A stretch of 64,000 bases of DNA from an uncultured Pseudomonadales bacterium (GCA_943787595.1 CALSNA010000005.1:124001-188000), one strand, 5' to 3'; counted from the first letter of the stretch, positions 47,874 through 58,659 are shown. Program-made: numbers and translations. The notes: generated by a model from the sequence alone, not told the origin.

Positions 47874-48790
47874 CAGGTCTTGAAGCATTTGTACTCACCG
47901 TAATTACCGCCTCCACTCCATTTTTACTGGCTGCTATTGGTGAATTAGTGGTAGAACGTTCAGGCGTACTTAATCTGGGTGTAGAAGGGATGATGGTGAT
48001 GGGCGCCGTTTGTGGCTTTGGGGCTGCGCATCTTACCGGTTCACCCTGGCTGGGTGTGTTGGCAGCAATTTTAGCTGGTGCTGCCATGGCTTTATTATTT
48101 GGATTTTTGACTCAGATATTGATCACTAATCAGGTTGCAACTGGCTTATCTATTACCTTGCTTGGCTTGGGTCTATCCGGTTTGATCGGGAGTAATTTGG
48201 TGGGGTTACCCGGAGAAAAAATGCAGCCGCTCAATGTGTTCGGGTTAAATGAAATGCCGATACTGGGGACATTAGTATTTGGTCAAGATCCGCTAGTATA
48301 CATTTCCATATTGTTAACCTTAGGTGTAGCTTACTTCTTATATCGTACTCGGGCTGGGCTGATTGTCCGGGCAGTGGGTCAAAGCCATCAATCAGCCCAT
48401 TCACTAGGTTATAAGGTTATTGCAGTACGCCTTTCCTGTATTGTTTTTGGTGGTTGTTGTGCAGGTTTGGCGGGTGCCTACTTATCTCTGTCCTATACTC
48501 CCCAGTGGATTGAAAACATGACAGCCGGCAGAGGGTGGATCGCACTTGCCCTAGTGGTTTTTTCAACTTGGATGCCTGGGCGGCTAGCCATCGGCGCTTA
48601 CTTATTTGGCACGGTATGGATTCTTGGTCTGTACGCGCAAGCTTGGGGTATTGGTATCCCATCCCAGTTCCTGTCGTCTCTGCCATACCTGGCTACTATC
48701 GTAGCACTGATATTAATTTCGACCAACCGGCGTTTGTCGGTAGTCAACACACCTGCTTCGCTAGGTCAAGGATTTGTCCCTGATCGTTGA
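47870..48790 (+). CDS. ABC transporter permease 2 (nucleoside type)
   Basis: 306 aa from the ATG at 47870 (AGGGAGG about 10 bases upstream; ATGA overlap with permease 1). LAAIGELVVERSGVLNLGVEGMMVMGA is the family signature, and GLIVRAVGQSHQSAHSLGYKV is the coupling loop. It forms the heterodimeric channel with permease 1. A short segment of this gene has a diverged copy at 50021-50058. Confidence 0.9.
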   Translation: MTGLEAFVLTVITASTPFLLAAIGELVVERSGVLNLGVEGMMVMGAVCGFGAAHLTGSPWLGVLAAILAGAAMALLFGFLTQILITNQVATGLSITLLGLGLSGLIGSNLVGLPGEKMQPLNVFGLNEMPILGTLVFGQDPLVYISILLTLGVAYFLYRTRAGLIVRAVGQSHQSAHSLGYKVIAVRLSCIVFGGCCAGLAGAYLSLSYTPQWIENMTAGRGWIALALVVFSTWMPGRLAIGAYLFGTVWILGLYAQAWGIGIPSQFLSSLPYLATIVALILISTNRRLSVVNTPASLGQGFVPDR

Positions 48791-48885
48791 GCAGGCTGCG
48801 CATTCGATGTACATTAAGTAGACAGGATCTGATCATCGAAGTAGAAAGTAAGTTTTATATAATGAAAACTGATAAGGAGTAGTAT

Positions 48886-49956
48886 ATGAAGCAATTAGTG
48901 ACCACGATTATTGCGGTGACCGCAGCAGTAGTCATGTCATTGTCGGCAACTGCTGCGGACAAGCTAAAAGTTGGATTTATCTATATTGGGCCGCCAGGAG
49001 ATCATGGCTGGACCTATCAGCATGATCAGGGTCGTTTAGCCATGGAAAACACTTTGGGAGATCAGGTGGAAACCATGTTTGTGGAAAACGTACCAGAAGG
49101 TCCTGATGCAGAACGCACCATCGAGCGTTTAGCCCGACAGGGTACAGGGCTCATTTTTACGACTTCATTTGGCTACATGGATCCAACAATCAAGGTCGCC
49201 AAACGTTTTCCAGAGGTAAAGTTTGAACATGCTACCGGCTATAAGAAAGCTGATAACGTGTCTACTTATTCATCTCGTTTTTATGAAGGTCGCTATGTAA
49301 TTGGACAGATTGCCGGGAAAATATCCAAATCTGGCACAGCAGGCTATATTGCTTCCTTCCCAATTCCTGAAGTTGTACGTGGTATTAACTCCTTCCTTTT
49401 GGGTGCCCAGTCAGTTAATCCCGACTTTAAGCTCAAGGTAATATGGGTTAATTCCTGGTTTGACCCAGGCAAAGAAGCTGATGCTGCTAAGGTGTTGATC
49501 AGCCAGGGAGCAGACATTATTACACAGCATACAGATTCCACTGCTGCCATTCAGGTTGCTGAAGAAAAGGGCGTATATGCATTTGGTCAAGCCTCTGATA
49601 TGGCTGCTTTTGCACCTAAAGCGTTGTTAACCTCTATTGTTAACAACTGGACTGACTATTATATTGCTCGTACTCAGGCTGTACTAGACGGCAGTTGGGA
49701 AAGTACTGATACCTTCGGTGGTATGGATATGAATATGGTTCGCATGGGTGCCTTTAACAATATGCCAGATGATGTTAAGGCAATGGCAGAAGCCACAACA
49801 GCATCCATTACCAGTGGTGAATTGCATCCATTTGCCGGACCCATTTTTGCACAGGATGGCAGTCAAGCTATTGGTGAGGGTGAAGTTTTAGATATTGGCA
49901 CTCTAATGAGTATGAACTGGTACGTTCAGGGTGTGGATGACCAGTTACCGCAATAA
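48886..49956 (+). CDS. BMP-family substrate-binding protein
   Basis: 356 aa. Signal peptide MKQLVTTIIAVTAAVVMSLS with likely cleavage after ATAA; there is no lipobox Cys, so it is a soluble periplasmic protein. FIYIGPPGDHGWTYQHDQGR, VENVPEGPDAERTIERL, FTTSFGYMDPTIKVAKRFP and TQHTDSTAAIQVAEEKGV match the PnrA/BmpA (DUF34-independent Bmp) fold that binds purine nucleosides. AAGGAG precedes the ATG. It ends the importer operon, followed by a strong terminator. Exact ligand unknown. Confidence 0.9.
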   Translation: MKQLVTTIIAVTAAVVMSLSATAADKLKVGFIYIGPPGDHGWTYQHDQGRLAMENTLGDQVETMFVENVPEGPDAERTIERLARQGTGLIFTTSFGYMDPTIKVAKRFPEVKFEHATGYKKADNVSTYSSRFYEGRYVIGQIAGKISKSGTAGYIASFPIPEVVRGINSFLLGAQSVNPDFKLKVIWVNSWFDPGKEADAAKVLISQGADIITQHTDSTAAIQVAEEKGVYAFGQASDMAAFAPKALLTSIVNNWTDYYIARTQAVLDGSWESTDTFGGMDMNMVRMGAFNNMPDDVKAMAEATTASITSGELHPFAGPIFAQDGSQAIGEGEVLDIGTLMSMNWYVQGVDDQLPQ

Positions 49957-49976
49957 TGGAAGCGCGGCTGACCATT

Positions 49977-50007
49977 AAAAAAGCAATGCGTTAGCGTTGC
50001 TTTTTTA
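49977..50007 (+). terminator. Rho-independent terminator of the nucleoside importer
   Basis: AAAAAAGCAATGC, loop GTTA, GCGTTGCTTTTTT: a 13-bp stem with one G-T pair ending in a T-run, 20 bp after the binding-protein stop. Confidence 0.9.
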
Positions 50008-50020
50008 CAGATTAAATCAA

Positions 50021-50058
50021 TGCTTGGCCTGGGTCTATCTGGTCTTATAAGGAGTAAT
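50021..50058 (+). repeat. Diverged copy of a permease segment
   Basis: Matches 48159-48196, inside permease 2, at 32 of 38 positions without gaps. It reads as the same protein segment (LGLGLSGLI). It is a fragment of a duplicated or former second permease gene lying just outside the operon terminator. Confidence 0.6.
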
Positions 50059-50665
50059 AGTGGTAGCCGATTGGAACGCCGTGTTAACAGATAGATCAAA
50101 ATAATTTTTGTTTTAAAATCAGTACAGTATTTAAAATGGCTTATAAGGCTATATCTACATTTTCAGGTTCGCAGTAAACAGAAAATAACTTATTCCATCA
50201 GGTGTCCATGCTGTTTCCTATATGTAGATTGTCTTTACCACAGTACAACCACACCAATAACAACTATCGTATGTATTCACCTTTTAAGGTCATTATATCT
50301 GGCTAATTTGTTTTCATCTGAGATATCGCAGTTGATGCTTATAAAGCCAATTTTGACCATCAGGATTTAAGATGCTTATGTCTACGGGTGGCTTTTGGCA
50401 ATATTGAAAAAACGATTTCTTCATATTGGAACAAAAATTTGCAAATTTAGTTTACCCCCTTTTCTCTTGCCATAGTTAAGCTTTGTAACGGTTGTACTTA
50501 CTTTTTAGTTATTAGTAAACATTAATGTTTGTTAGTGTTGTATTAATATAGAACAGATAACCAATGCATGAGGCAAATATATCTGTATTGGAACTTTGGG
50601 CATCCATGACGTATTGGCAATGTAGAAGTTAATTGTATTGAAGTCTAATATTTACTAGACCCCAA

Positions 50666-50709
50666 CATGTTTGCGGATACGTATGATATAATTCGTATCC
50701 GCAAACATG
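50666..50709. repeat. Perfect 16-bp inverted repeat with 12-nt loop
   Basis: Arms CATGTTTGCGGATACG (50666-50681) and CGTATCCGCAAACATG (50694-50709) are perfectly complementary around TATGATATAATT. The downstream base run is GGTGATTATATTG, without a T-tract, so it is not a classic terminator. It stands alone in an AT-rich 940-bp intergenic region (49957-50903) that holds no gene. Confidence 0.85.
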
Positions 50710-50903
50710 GGTGATTATATTGAACTGCAAAAAAACCATCATAGGCTAACTAGCCAGTATAATCCAAACAGTTTAACGCAGTTTATAAGAATTATACGAT
50801 AGTATGCAGACTTAAAAGTTAAATCAAACAGTTTGGCTTGGGAAGTAGTGAAAAACTAAATGAAATATTATTCATCATTTACGAATGATAATCTGATTTG
50901 GAC

Positions 50904-51338
50904 ATGTTTATGAAAATACCTTTAATAATTATCATATTTAGCAGTTTATTAGTGGTGCTGTTTTACTCCCAGACTAACTATAAAGATTATGCAAGGGTGC
51001 ATAACTGTAGTGGTAGTTGCTATGACAATGAATTAAAAAATTCAGGTACCCCGTCTGAGAGGCTACATGCAAAAATGATGAGTTTATCTAACAAGACAAC
51101 TGTTGAACTTGGTAAGGATATTTACAGTAAGAACTGTGCCGCATGTCATGGCGGATCAGGGGAAGGTGGAGTTGGCCCTTATCTTGCTGGCAAGAACAAT
51201 ATAGTGGATATGTTGCAAGCTTATAAAGATAAAAAGACCCGTGGAACACAATCTGCAATCATGTGGGCAAATGCACAGCAGTTATCCACTAAGGATATGG
51301 AAAATCTGGCAGAGTATATTGATACCCTAGGAAATTAA
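50904..51338 (+). CDS. Membrane-anchored c-type cytochrome
   Basis: 144 aa from the ATG at 50904 (a second ATG lies at 50910). An uncleaved N-terminal anchor or signal (IPLIIIIFSSLLVVLFYSQ) leads to a periplasmic cytochrome c domain: heme motif CAACH in IYSKNCAACHGGSGEGGVGPYLAGK, with an axial Met candidate in SAIMWANAQQL and closing MENLAEYIDTL. It resembles the single-heme cytochrome c5/cbb3-type CcoP-like domain. An additional CSGSC pair near the N-terminus is not a heme site. No oxidase genes lie nearby. Confidence 0.82.
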   Translation: MFMKIPLIIIIFSSLLVVLFYSQTNYKDYARVHNCSGSCYDNELKNSGTPSERLHAKMMSLSNKTTVELGKDIYSKNCAACHGGSGEGGVGPYLAGKNNIVDMLQAYKDKKTRGTQSAIMWANAQQLSTKDMENLAEYIDTLGN

Positions 51339-51888
51339 TATTGCTTCACTGAATTTAAACTAGAATAGTTTTTAAAATCTGTAACCTTTACATTATTATC
51401 ACTCAAATAATGTGTCTATTCCCAGACCAACCTTGCTTTTAAATAAGGCTGAATTTTTTAAGCCTACCATGCTTGATCTTATGCCATGATATTTAATAGT
51501 GAGGTTAATGGTTTTTTTTTGCCACTAATGCACAGTATTTTTATACAGTTGGACAAATCACAATGGCTTGACAGGGCCATTAGCCAAAGGACAATAAACA
51601 ACCCAACACGCTGTTGCCAGAAGGTAACTTCTAACCAAGCCATAAGCCTTAAATTGCCTAAATCGTTTTCACCGTAACCACATCTCAAATTTGAATAGCA
51701 GCAATTGATCTAAAGTGTTAATAAAAAAACTAATATGCTCATTTGAGAATATCATGCAGCATACGTCTAAGTATATTTTATACTGTAAAAAACACCTTAT
51801 TAAAATAAAAATTCAGTGAATTTAAGATATACTTAACATAAAAAATAAGTAATTCTAATAAAAATAGTCATTAGTATGCAGTTAAATT
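51339..51888. other. AT-rich gap
   Basis: 550 bp with no supported gene; short frames on both strands around 51480-51690 look like chance ORFs. Confidence 0.4.
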
Positions 51889-52305
51889 ATGGATAAAGTT
51901 AATCAAAGCCATCACAGTATAGTTGTCTTTGATGGCTTATGTAATCTTTGTAATACTTCAGTTAACTTTATTATTGCCAGAGATAATAAAAACAGGTTTA
52001 AATTTTTACCTATGCAGTCAGGAAAAGGCCAAAAATTTCTGGCAAAACACCACATATCCAGTGACTGTATAGATACATTGTTTTTTGTAAGCAACAATGA
52101 AATTTTGAAAAAAAGTAATGCTGTATTGGCTATAGCACAAGAACTTAAAATGCCATGGAACTTGTTTGTAATACTAAAGATTATACCAGAATCAATCCGC
52201 AATTTTTTTTATTCTCTAACTGCTAAAAATAGATACAAATGGTTCGGAAAAAAGCAAAAGTGCATGATCCCCATAGCTGAACTACACGATAAATTTATCA
52301 CTTAG
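51889..52305 (+). CDS. DCC-family thiol-disulfide oxidoreductase (DUF393)
   Basis: 138 aa. The DxxCxxC motif (DGLCNLC) follows the first strand SIVVFDGL; FIIARDNKNRFKFLPMQS, the central ALAIAQ helix region and the final KNRYKWFGKK match the DCC family. Family members are predicted redox proteins of uncertain substrate. Intact, isolated between AT-rich gaps. Confidence 0.85.
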   Translation: MDKVNQSHHSIVVFDGLCNLCNTSVNFIIARDNKNRFKFLPMQSGKGQKFLAKHHISSDCIDTLFFVSNNEILKKSNAVLAIAQELKMPWNLFVILKIIPESIRNFFYSLTAKNRYKWFGKKQKCMIPIAELHDKFIT

Positions 52306-53380
52306 ATACATACATGTGCACTGTAAAAAAACCGTTCAAGATAAAGATGACAATCCTGTTGGGCTTTGTTCTGAACGATGAAAAATCTATTGAATGTGGT
52401 CCTCTAACTATTTTTAATAGCATGCTAATCTGTAGCCATTGGTTATAATTTCCCCGGGCTTTTTTTGATTATGATAAATTGATTATTAAATGATTATTTT
52501 TTGTATAGTCTGCCCAGCTATAGATTCGTTATTTACCTCATTTAAATGCTAAACAGTTACTGGTTTGGCAACAAAATATTTAACACATCCTACAATTTAA
52601 GAACGATCATGTTATCGTTTAACTGATCTAAAATACAAGCCAATTGTTTAGATAATTATAGCCAATTGTAATGGTATTGCTTAGGATTAAAGTATTTTTA
52701 TACAGTAGCTAGGCTAACTTTAAAAATATTACTAATTAATGAATCTAATGTGACAATATAAATTTAATAACATACAACTTAGTTTTAACGGTTAAATTAT
52801 GACTACTCTTAATACAATTAAAGCGCATTTAATACTGTCTTCTTTATAAAAAAATTAATAATTTAGCTCTTATATTAGAATAAGCATGAACTGCTATCAA
52901 TAAAAAATATTCCCTACTTTTTGTACCGGGCATTAAAGGGTGAGTTCAGGATAAAATGGATACTGATCTTGTTGATTGTAATATAAAATTTAATTTGGGA
53001 TATAGAAAATTTATTATAATTAACAGATAAGCAAGAGTGATAATTTATTCTTCTGGTTTCAGTAATCAGTTAAAGAAATTAACTTATTTTTCTGAACTGA
53101 ACTTGTATATAATATTTTTATTTTATAAAAATAAGGGTTTTTTATTAAATTATAATTAACATTTAACCCAGATAATTTATCAAATTATATAATAATAACA
53201 AGAAATTAAAATCCTCCAGTTATAGATTTATTATCATTAAAACTATATGGAATTTGACATCATTAGAGGCAAATCGCAACTTATAAAGTATAAAATTAAT
53301 TTCTGTTTTGGTAATTTACGGGAAATTTAATTGAATCCAAAGTTATAATTTTACCGTAATATAAATGCAGGATATTTGGT
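52306..53380. other. Long AT-rich non-coding gap
   Basis: About 1.07 kb of very AT-rich DNA with no ORF above about 40 codons that looks coding. No RNA gene recognised. Confidence 0.5.
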
Positions 53381-54110
53381 ATGAAACAGCCAGAATATTC
53401 AGATGACCAAATTATGGCTATTCTGTTCATGAAACCAGCCGAAACAGACACACTTGTACCTAACTATAACCAAAGCACAGTATAAATTCAGCGATTTTTA
53501 TAAGTGGTAATCCAGATAAGATGGCCATGATAGCTCAATTAATTAAAGGAGATCAAAGACGAAAACCGTCAGCTTAAGAACATGTATGTTAAGGAATGCT
53601 TGAAAGCTGAAATGATGGATGCCCTCACAATAAATAGGTCGAGCTACCTAGGTGCAAAGAGCTGGTTCAGCGCGCTGTCGTGACCTTTAATCACGTTATT
53701 GGAATGGCATGTAAAGCATTTGCTTTGACTGAAACTGACTACTGTTATCCAGTGGAACAGCCCCTGAAAGAACCAATGAGAGGAATTCAATCAACTTTCT
53801 AATAGCAGAAACGATCGGATACTGAATATATTGAGCGATTACAGGCGAGCAGGATTTACCTTGGAAGCGGTCTTTTCATTACCTTTACTGTGATGGTGTT
53901 AAAAACTGTTAGTGCTGATTGTGATAATGGTCTTGAGTTCATCAGTTATTAATTTACGCAATAGGCGGCTAGAAAGGGGTTGTGTATTGAATATACCCAA
54001 CCTAGCCAGCCACCAGTTAGTCCAAATCGCTGTCAAGGTAATGACATTTATAATGATGTTTTATACATACTCGTCAATATCTCTATGGGGAAACTGAATA
54101 TACCGCCAGC
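53381..54110 (+). mobile_element. IS3-family remnant (IS407-like), heavily decayed
   Basis: Across shifting frames: YSDDQIMAILFMKPAETDT (OrfA start), KDENRQLKNMYVKECLKAEMM (OrfA zipper), KELVQRAV and GMACKAFALTETDYCY (OrfB start), DCDNGLEFIS and RKGLCIEYTQPSQP (DDE region). Order and motifs are those of IS3/IS407 elements, but there are many stops and frame breaks. It is a different subtype from the intact IS at 12658. It lies 260 bp upstream of tRNA-Ser. Confidence 0.65.
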
Positions 54111-54367
54111 ATCACGCGCAACATCATAAACATAAATAAACCTGTAATAATTGGACGAACCTGCGATTTTATAGCATTGCCAACAGCACTGACAGATACT
54201 TGTAATTGCTCAAAGAATCGTGTTTTAGAGGTTTGCATATTGATCTTTGACTGGATTTCTAGCTACTTGAATTCAAACTCCTTACCCGGTATTTGAATAC
54301 ATATGTTAAAGCGGTTGAAATAAATTGCATTTAAAGCGCTGATATCCTAGACTCTCCATCTTCAAAA

Positions 54368-54455
54368 GGTGAGGTGTCCGAGTGGCCGAAGGAGCACGCC
54401 TGGAAAGTGTGTGTACGGAAACGTACCGAGGGTTCGAATCCCTCCCTCACCGCCA
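54368..54455 (+). tRNA. tRNA-Ser (GGA anticodon)
   Basis: The acceptor arm pairs GGTGAGG (54368-54374) with CCTCACC (54445-54451), followed by G and an encoded CCA (54453-54455). The anticodon stem is CACGC/GTGTG with loop CTGGAAA, anticodon GGA at 54402-54404. The long variable arm (GTACGGAAACGTAC) and T-loop GGTTCGAATCC fit a class II serine tRNA. Discriminator G as expected for serine. Confidence 0.95.
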
Positions 54456-54474
54456 TTTACGAATTTAAATATTG

Positions 54475-54498
54475 AAACCGCTTAGTTGCGGTTTTTTT
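54475..54498 (+). terminator. Terminator after tRNA-Ser
   Basis: AAACCGC, loop TTAGTT, GCGGTTT followed by a T-run; 20 bp beyond the tRNA CCA. Confidence 0.85.
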
Positions 54499-54631
54499 AT
54501 GCCTGTTGGTTTATAAGGCTTGCAGCCCTTTGTTTACAATACTTGAAAGCTATTACCATGCCCTTTTGCTATCCCTTCTTTTATCGATAAACCTTAGATT
54601 TCGTCCCATTACGTTCTATTGAGTTTTATAA

Positions 54632-56395
54632 CAGCCTAATCGTTTAGAGCTATCAGCGCAAAAAGGCAAAGATTACATACGTCCGATAGTGTTGTTACAA
54701 GCGGATAATAAAAACGGTAAAGTGACCGTTGAAGATATTAAAAAGTGCTTGATTGAAGAAAACCATATTGAAGAAGATCAAATTGCTATAGCAACAGGTA
54801 CCCAAAAAGATTTAGAGGGCATTGACCTTTTTCAGCAAGACAATAAAATTTGTTATGTTATCACTATCCAAGCACTCGCAGAAGGATGGGATTGTTCAAT
54901 GGCTTATGTCTTTTGCTCCGTAAGAAACGTTACCTCCAGTAAGCAAACAGAACAGTTTTTAGGACGAGTGCTAAGAATGCCTTATGCAAAACGTAGGGTC
55001 ATTGAAGAGCTTAATAGAGCCTATGCACATTCATCATCAACAGGTATGGCACAAGCAGAAGCACAGCTTTCTGATCAATTAATAGAAATGGGTTTTGAAG
55101 AGTTAGAAGTAGCCACATTTTTAAAGCAACAAGATGCTAATCAAGGTGATCTTTTTAATCCTAATCATTCAAGTACAGGCCAGAAAAAAATAGCCGTAGT
55201 TCCTTTTAGATTAGAAGTTACAGAGATACCTGATACGAAGCATTTAACCCAAGATGACCAAAATAAAATTACAGTATCAGAAGTTGAGGGGCGCAAGGTC
55301 GTTTCCATATCGGGGCAAGTGTCAGAGGATATTATCAAAACAATTACCAAGGTATCTATTGACGATAAAGCAAAAAAAAAGCGAAATGTCTATATTCATA
55401 ACAATAGTATAATCGCAACACAGTCCCCCTCAGCAAACGGGGTAAGCTTTACCGAGTTGCCTCGACTTGCTGTTGTGTATTAAGGTGAATTAGAGCTTGC
55501 AGAGAAAGAGCTTTTCTTAGATATACATGGCTGGGATTTATTAAGCTATAAGGCAGAATTAAACTTTCAAGTTACAGAAGAAACCACCAGCTTTATACTG
55601 GACTTAGAAGGCAAAAAAATTAGATATAGTGTGATTAGCGAAAACGAAAACTTGAATTTAAACCTAGTTCATACTGAAACAAAACAAGAATAACTTGTTA
55701 ATTGGCTAGACAGAGAATCACGCAAGAGTGATGTAACACAATCAACCTTGACCAGCTTTATCTCAATAATTATTAACGGGCTTTTGAAAAAACCAGAGCT
55801 TACATTAACCAAGCTAGTTAGAAATAAATTTCCATTAGCCAATGCAATACAAGAGCTTATTACACAATATAGAAAGCAAGCGGATAAGCAAGGTTATCAA
55901 GACACGTTATTTTTGAATGATAGTGAAGTGACGACAACTTATGATTACGGTTATAAATTCACGTCTGATAAATACCCCGCACGCCCACCTTATTACAAAG
56001 GTGCTTATGTTTTCTCAAAACATTATTACCCTCAAATTGAAGATATGAAAGCTAGTGGTGAAGAGTTTGATTGTGCACAGGTGATTGACTTGATGCCGCA
56101 AGTGAAGCATTGGATTAGAAATTTATTTAGGCGTGAAGCGGCAAGCTTTTCGCTTCCTTTGGCAAATGGTAATTTCTATCCAGATTTCATCGTAGAGCTA
56201 ATTGATGGAAGAATATTGATTGTTGAATACAAAGGAGAAGTATATAAATCCAATGATGATTCTGCTGAAAAGAATGCAGTGGGTAATTTATGGGCTAAAA
56301 ACAGTGATGGTAATTGTTTATTTCTGATGGTCATAAAAAAAGATGAGAATGGTCAGGTTATTCAGCAGCAAATTTTAAATTGTATTAGTGGCTAA
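54632..56395 (+). pseudogene. DEAD/DEAH helicase-nuclease (type III restriction Res-like), N-terminally truncated
   Basis: One frame, open except for two in-frame TAA codons (55481-55483, 55691-55693). The start lacks the helicase N-half. Present are KICYVITIQALAEGWDCSMAYVF and QTEQFLGRVLRMPYAKRR (helicase domain 2 motifs V/VI). At the C-terminus NFYPDFIVELIDGRILIVEYKGE is a PD-(D/E)XK nuclease site. This is the layout of type III restriction Res subunits or related helicase-nucleases. No Mod methyltransferase gene is near. Confidence 0.75.
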
Positions 56396-56447
56396 TAACT
56401 TCAATCTACACAGATTTTGTATTATTAATTAACAAAGGTGATAAAGC

Positions 56448-57446
56448 ATGAATGTATGGGGAATACATATGGGTGAGAAAGTTGGTTCATCACCTCTGGA
56501 TAATAATTATGTTGGCATTGGGTGGGTGAAATTAGGGAACTTGCAAAAAAACTCACAATCGCGTGATAAATTAAAGAAAGTGCTATTAGAAATGTACCTA
56601 GATATTAAAAAGGGTGCTATTCCTCAAAATGCAGGTGTGCTCTTTCGCTTTGTTAATGAGATTCAACCAAAGGATATTATTATTTACCCATCTAAGGACA
56701 GGATGGTTAATATTGGCCTTGTGGTAGGAAAGTATATATATGTGGAGGTTGACGAACATGATTATCCCAATCATCTTCCAGTGCAGTGGTTAGGTAGTTT
56801 TCCACGAAGTGATTTTAGCCAGTCTGCTTTAAACGAAATAGGAGCGGCACTGACTTTATTTTCTGTTAAAAGTAATTCTAATGAGTTTTTGCATAAAGTT
56901 GATCTTAATAAAAAAGACGTTAGTCCTAATGTTGATAATGAAAATATTGATGATGACAGCCTAACAGAATCTATCTCATATCAAGCAGAACAAACGACAG
57001 AAGACTTTATCATTAAGCAACTTCATACCAAACTGGACGGGTATGATTTTGAATATTTCGTAGCACATATCTTAGTGTGTATGGGATATAAAGCGCGTGT
57101 ATCATCTAAATCAGGTGACGGTGGCGTAGATATTATCGCACATAAAGATGAGCTAGGTTTTGAACTGCCAATTATCAAAGTACAGTGCAAAAGATCAATC
57201 ACTTTAAACGGTGAACCAGAGGTTAATCAGCTTTTGGGTGCCTTGGGAGATGGTGAATATGGTTTGTTTGTTAACTTGGGTTCTTATTCTCGCCCTGCGA
57301 GATTGATAGAGCGTAATAAAGCAAAGTTACGGCTAATAGATGGCGATGAACTCGTTGATTTGATACTACAGAACTACCATAAGCTATCACCCAAGTACCG
57401 AGCGTTGTTACCTTTAAAGCAAATTTATGTAGCAGATTTATCTTGA
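56448..57446 (+). CDS. Mrr-type restriction endonuclease with N-terminal EVE/PUA-like domain
   Basis: 332 aa, intact. Residues about 1-130 (WGIHMGEKVGSSPLDNNYVG, IGLVVGKYIYVEVDE) look like a PUA/EVE-type reader domain. Residues about 195-320 are the Mrr_cat nuclease: GYDFEYFVAHILVCMGYKAR, SGDGGVDIIAHKDELG and IIKVQCKRS give the D...(Q)xK site. Mrr-type enzymes often cut modified DNA, so this one could be a stand-alone modification-dependent restriction enzyme. It lies 52 bp after the dead helicase-nuclease and is the only clearly intact nuclease of the island. Confidence 0.82.
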   Translation: MNVWGIHMGEKVGSSPLDNNYVGIGWVKLGNLQKNSQSRDKLKKVLLEMYLDIKKGAIPQNAGVLFRFVNEIQPKDIIIYPSKDRMVNIGLVVGKYIYVEVDEHDYPNHLPVQWLGSFPRSDFSQSALNEIGAALTLFSVKSNSNEFLHKVDLNKKDVSPNVDNENIDDDSLTESISYQAEQTTEDFIIKQLHTKLDGYDFEYFVAHILVCMGYKARVSSKSGDGGVDIIAHKDELGFELPIIKVQCKRSITLNGEPEVNQLLGALGDGEYGLFVNLGSYSRPARLIERNKAKLRLIDGDELVDLILQNYHKLSPKYRALLPLKQIYVADLS

Positions 57447-57479
57447 AAACATCTATTACAAGCTAATTAAGGATGATAA

Positions 57480-58643
57480 ATGCCCTCACAATATTCAAAT
57501 AGACAGTTTTTTAGACACACTCCAAATCAATTACTAGAAAAATTTTTAAATGCTGATAAGTACCAGTTGTCAGTTGATTTGAGCGAAAGAAAAGAAACTG
57601 ATATCGACGCCATTCAACAAATATTTAATTCACTGCAAGATGATCAAAAAACTGAAATTGAAGCAGTGTTCCAAAACATTAATGCGTTAGCTTGTGAGGG
57701 CGGTATTACTGCGCTGGCTGATGAAGCGAGCTTTTATGATGACCAAGCATTCATTGAAGCTATTGCGGATATCGATGGCTTTCACCCTAAGGCGATGTGG
57801 GCGTATTTAGAAAAAGCGAGTTATTGGCGCGGTGCGATTTTGTTTTTAAATGCCGATAATGTTAGCGCTTCTTATTGGAAAAAGCGCAATGATCTGCCTT
57901 GTGTGCCGCCTCATGTAGAGGAAACTGATATTAGTGCTTTATCCAAAGCCATTAGTGAATTTTTTTACAACAAGGAAGGACGGGGAAAAAATTGTATTGT
58001 TGAGCCGTATCGCTGCAATGATAAAGAATACTTTTTTGCCTACCCTGAAGGCTTTGCCCAATCATCTATTGAGTGGATAGGCAATACTTTAAAAAGCCAA
58101 GCACATCATCCCGCGTTTGAAATCATTTTTGTTTACTGCAAAGCAGAAGGCTCGTTAGATGTTTACGCACCTAGGAATACTAAATCCGTTGGCGCTTTTC
58201 AGTTGATGTTTGCTCAACATATTTTAAAATTGCCAGCACTTAGTGATAAAAAAATCGACAAACGTGTTTATGAGCTAAACCCCGTCACAGCTGAGGATTT
58301 TGAGTTTAAATTTGAGCCTACGTCAGGCATTAGCGATGTGTTAGTGACACGCCTACGAGTCAACCTAACGCGTACTGATAAGCAGCGCATCACTTTAGAA
58401 GCTGATGCACATAAAGATTCTGGTGCGGTGTATAAGCTATTAGAGGAGCTTAAATTACCTTCTTACTTTGTGAGTCAGTTAACGCTAAAGGTGATTTTTG
58501 AACCTGTGGGTAATCAAAGAGCCAAAACACGAACAGTTAACATTACATACCCTAATTCGTGTGCACTTAATCACGATGGTAATGATTTAAAAATAAGACA
58601 GATGCTAGGCGCTTCGGGTATTGAACCGCAATTAGCTAAGTAG
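57480..58643 (+). CDS. Unknown 387-aa protein
   Basis: Not recognised. Intact frame starting SNRQFFRHTPNQLLEKFL. It has a helical N-terminal half with acidic stretches and a C-terminal half rich in beta-type sequence (LRVNLTRTDKQRITLEADAH). No Walker or nuclease motif was found. It lies 17 bp before the next unknown gene and 33 bp after the Mrr gene; the three are likely cotranscribed. Confidence 0.6.
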   Translation: MPSQYSNRQFFRHTPNQLLEKFLNADKYQLSVDLSERKETDIDAIQQIFNSLQDDQKTEIEAVFQNINALACEGGITALADEASFYDDQAFIEAIADIDGFHPKAMWAYLEKASYWRGAILFLNADNVSASYWKKRNDLPCVPPHVEETDISALSKAISEFFYNKEGRGKNCIVEPYRCNDKEYFFAYPEGFAQSSIEWIGNTLKSQAHHPAFEIIFVYCKAEGSLDVYAPRNTKSVGAFQLMFAQHILKLPALSDKKIDKRVYELNPVTAEDFEFKFEPTSGISDVLVTRLRVNLTRTDKQRITLEADAHKDSGAVYKLLEELKLPSYFVSQLTLKVIFEPVGNQRAKTRTVNITYPNSCALNHDGNDLKIRQMLGASGIEPQLAK

Positions 58644-58659
58644 CGAGAAGGTTAACAGG

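Noticed and set aside
54282-54300. Sequence similar to the IS630 end (TTACCCGGTATTTGAATAC)
   Set aside because: It resembles the 16782-16800 end in inverted orientation, but no IS630 coding remnant or partner end was found nearby. It may be chance or a solo end.
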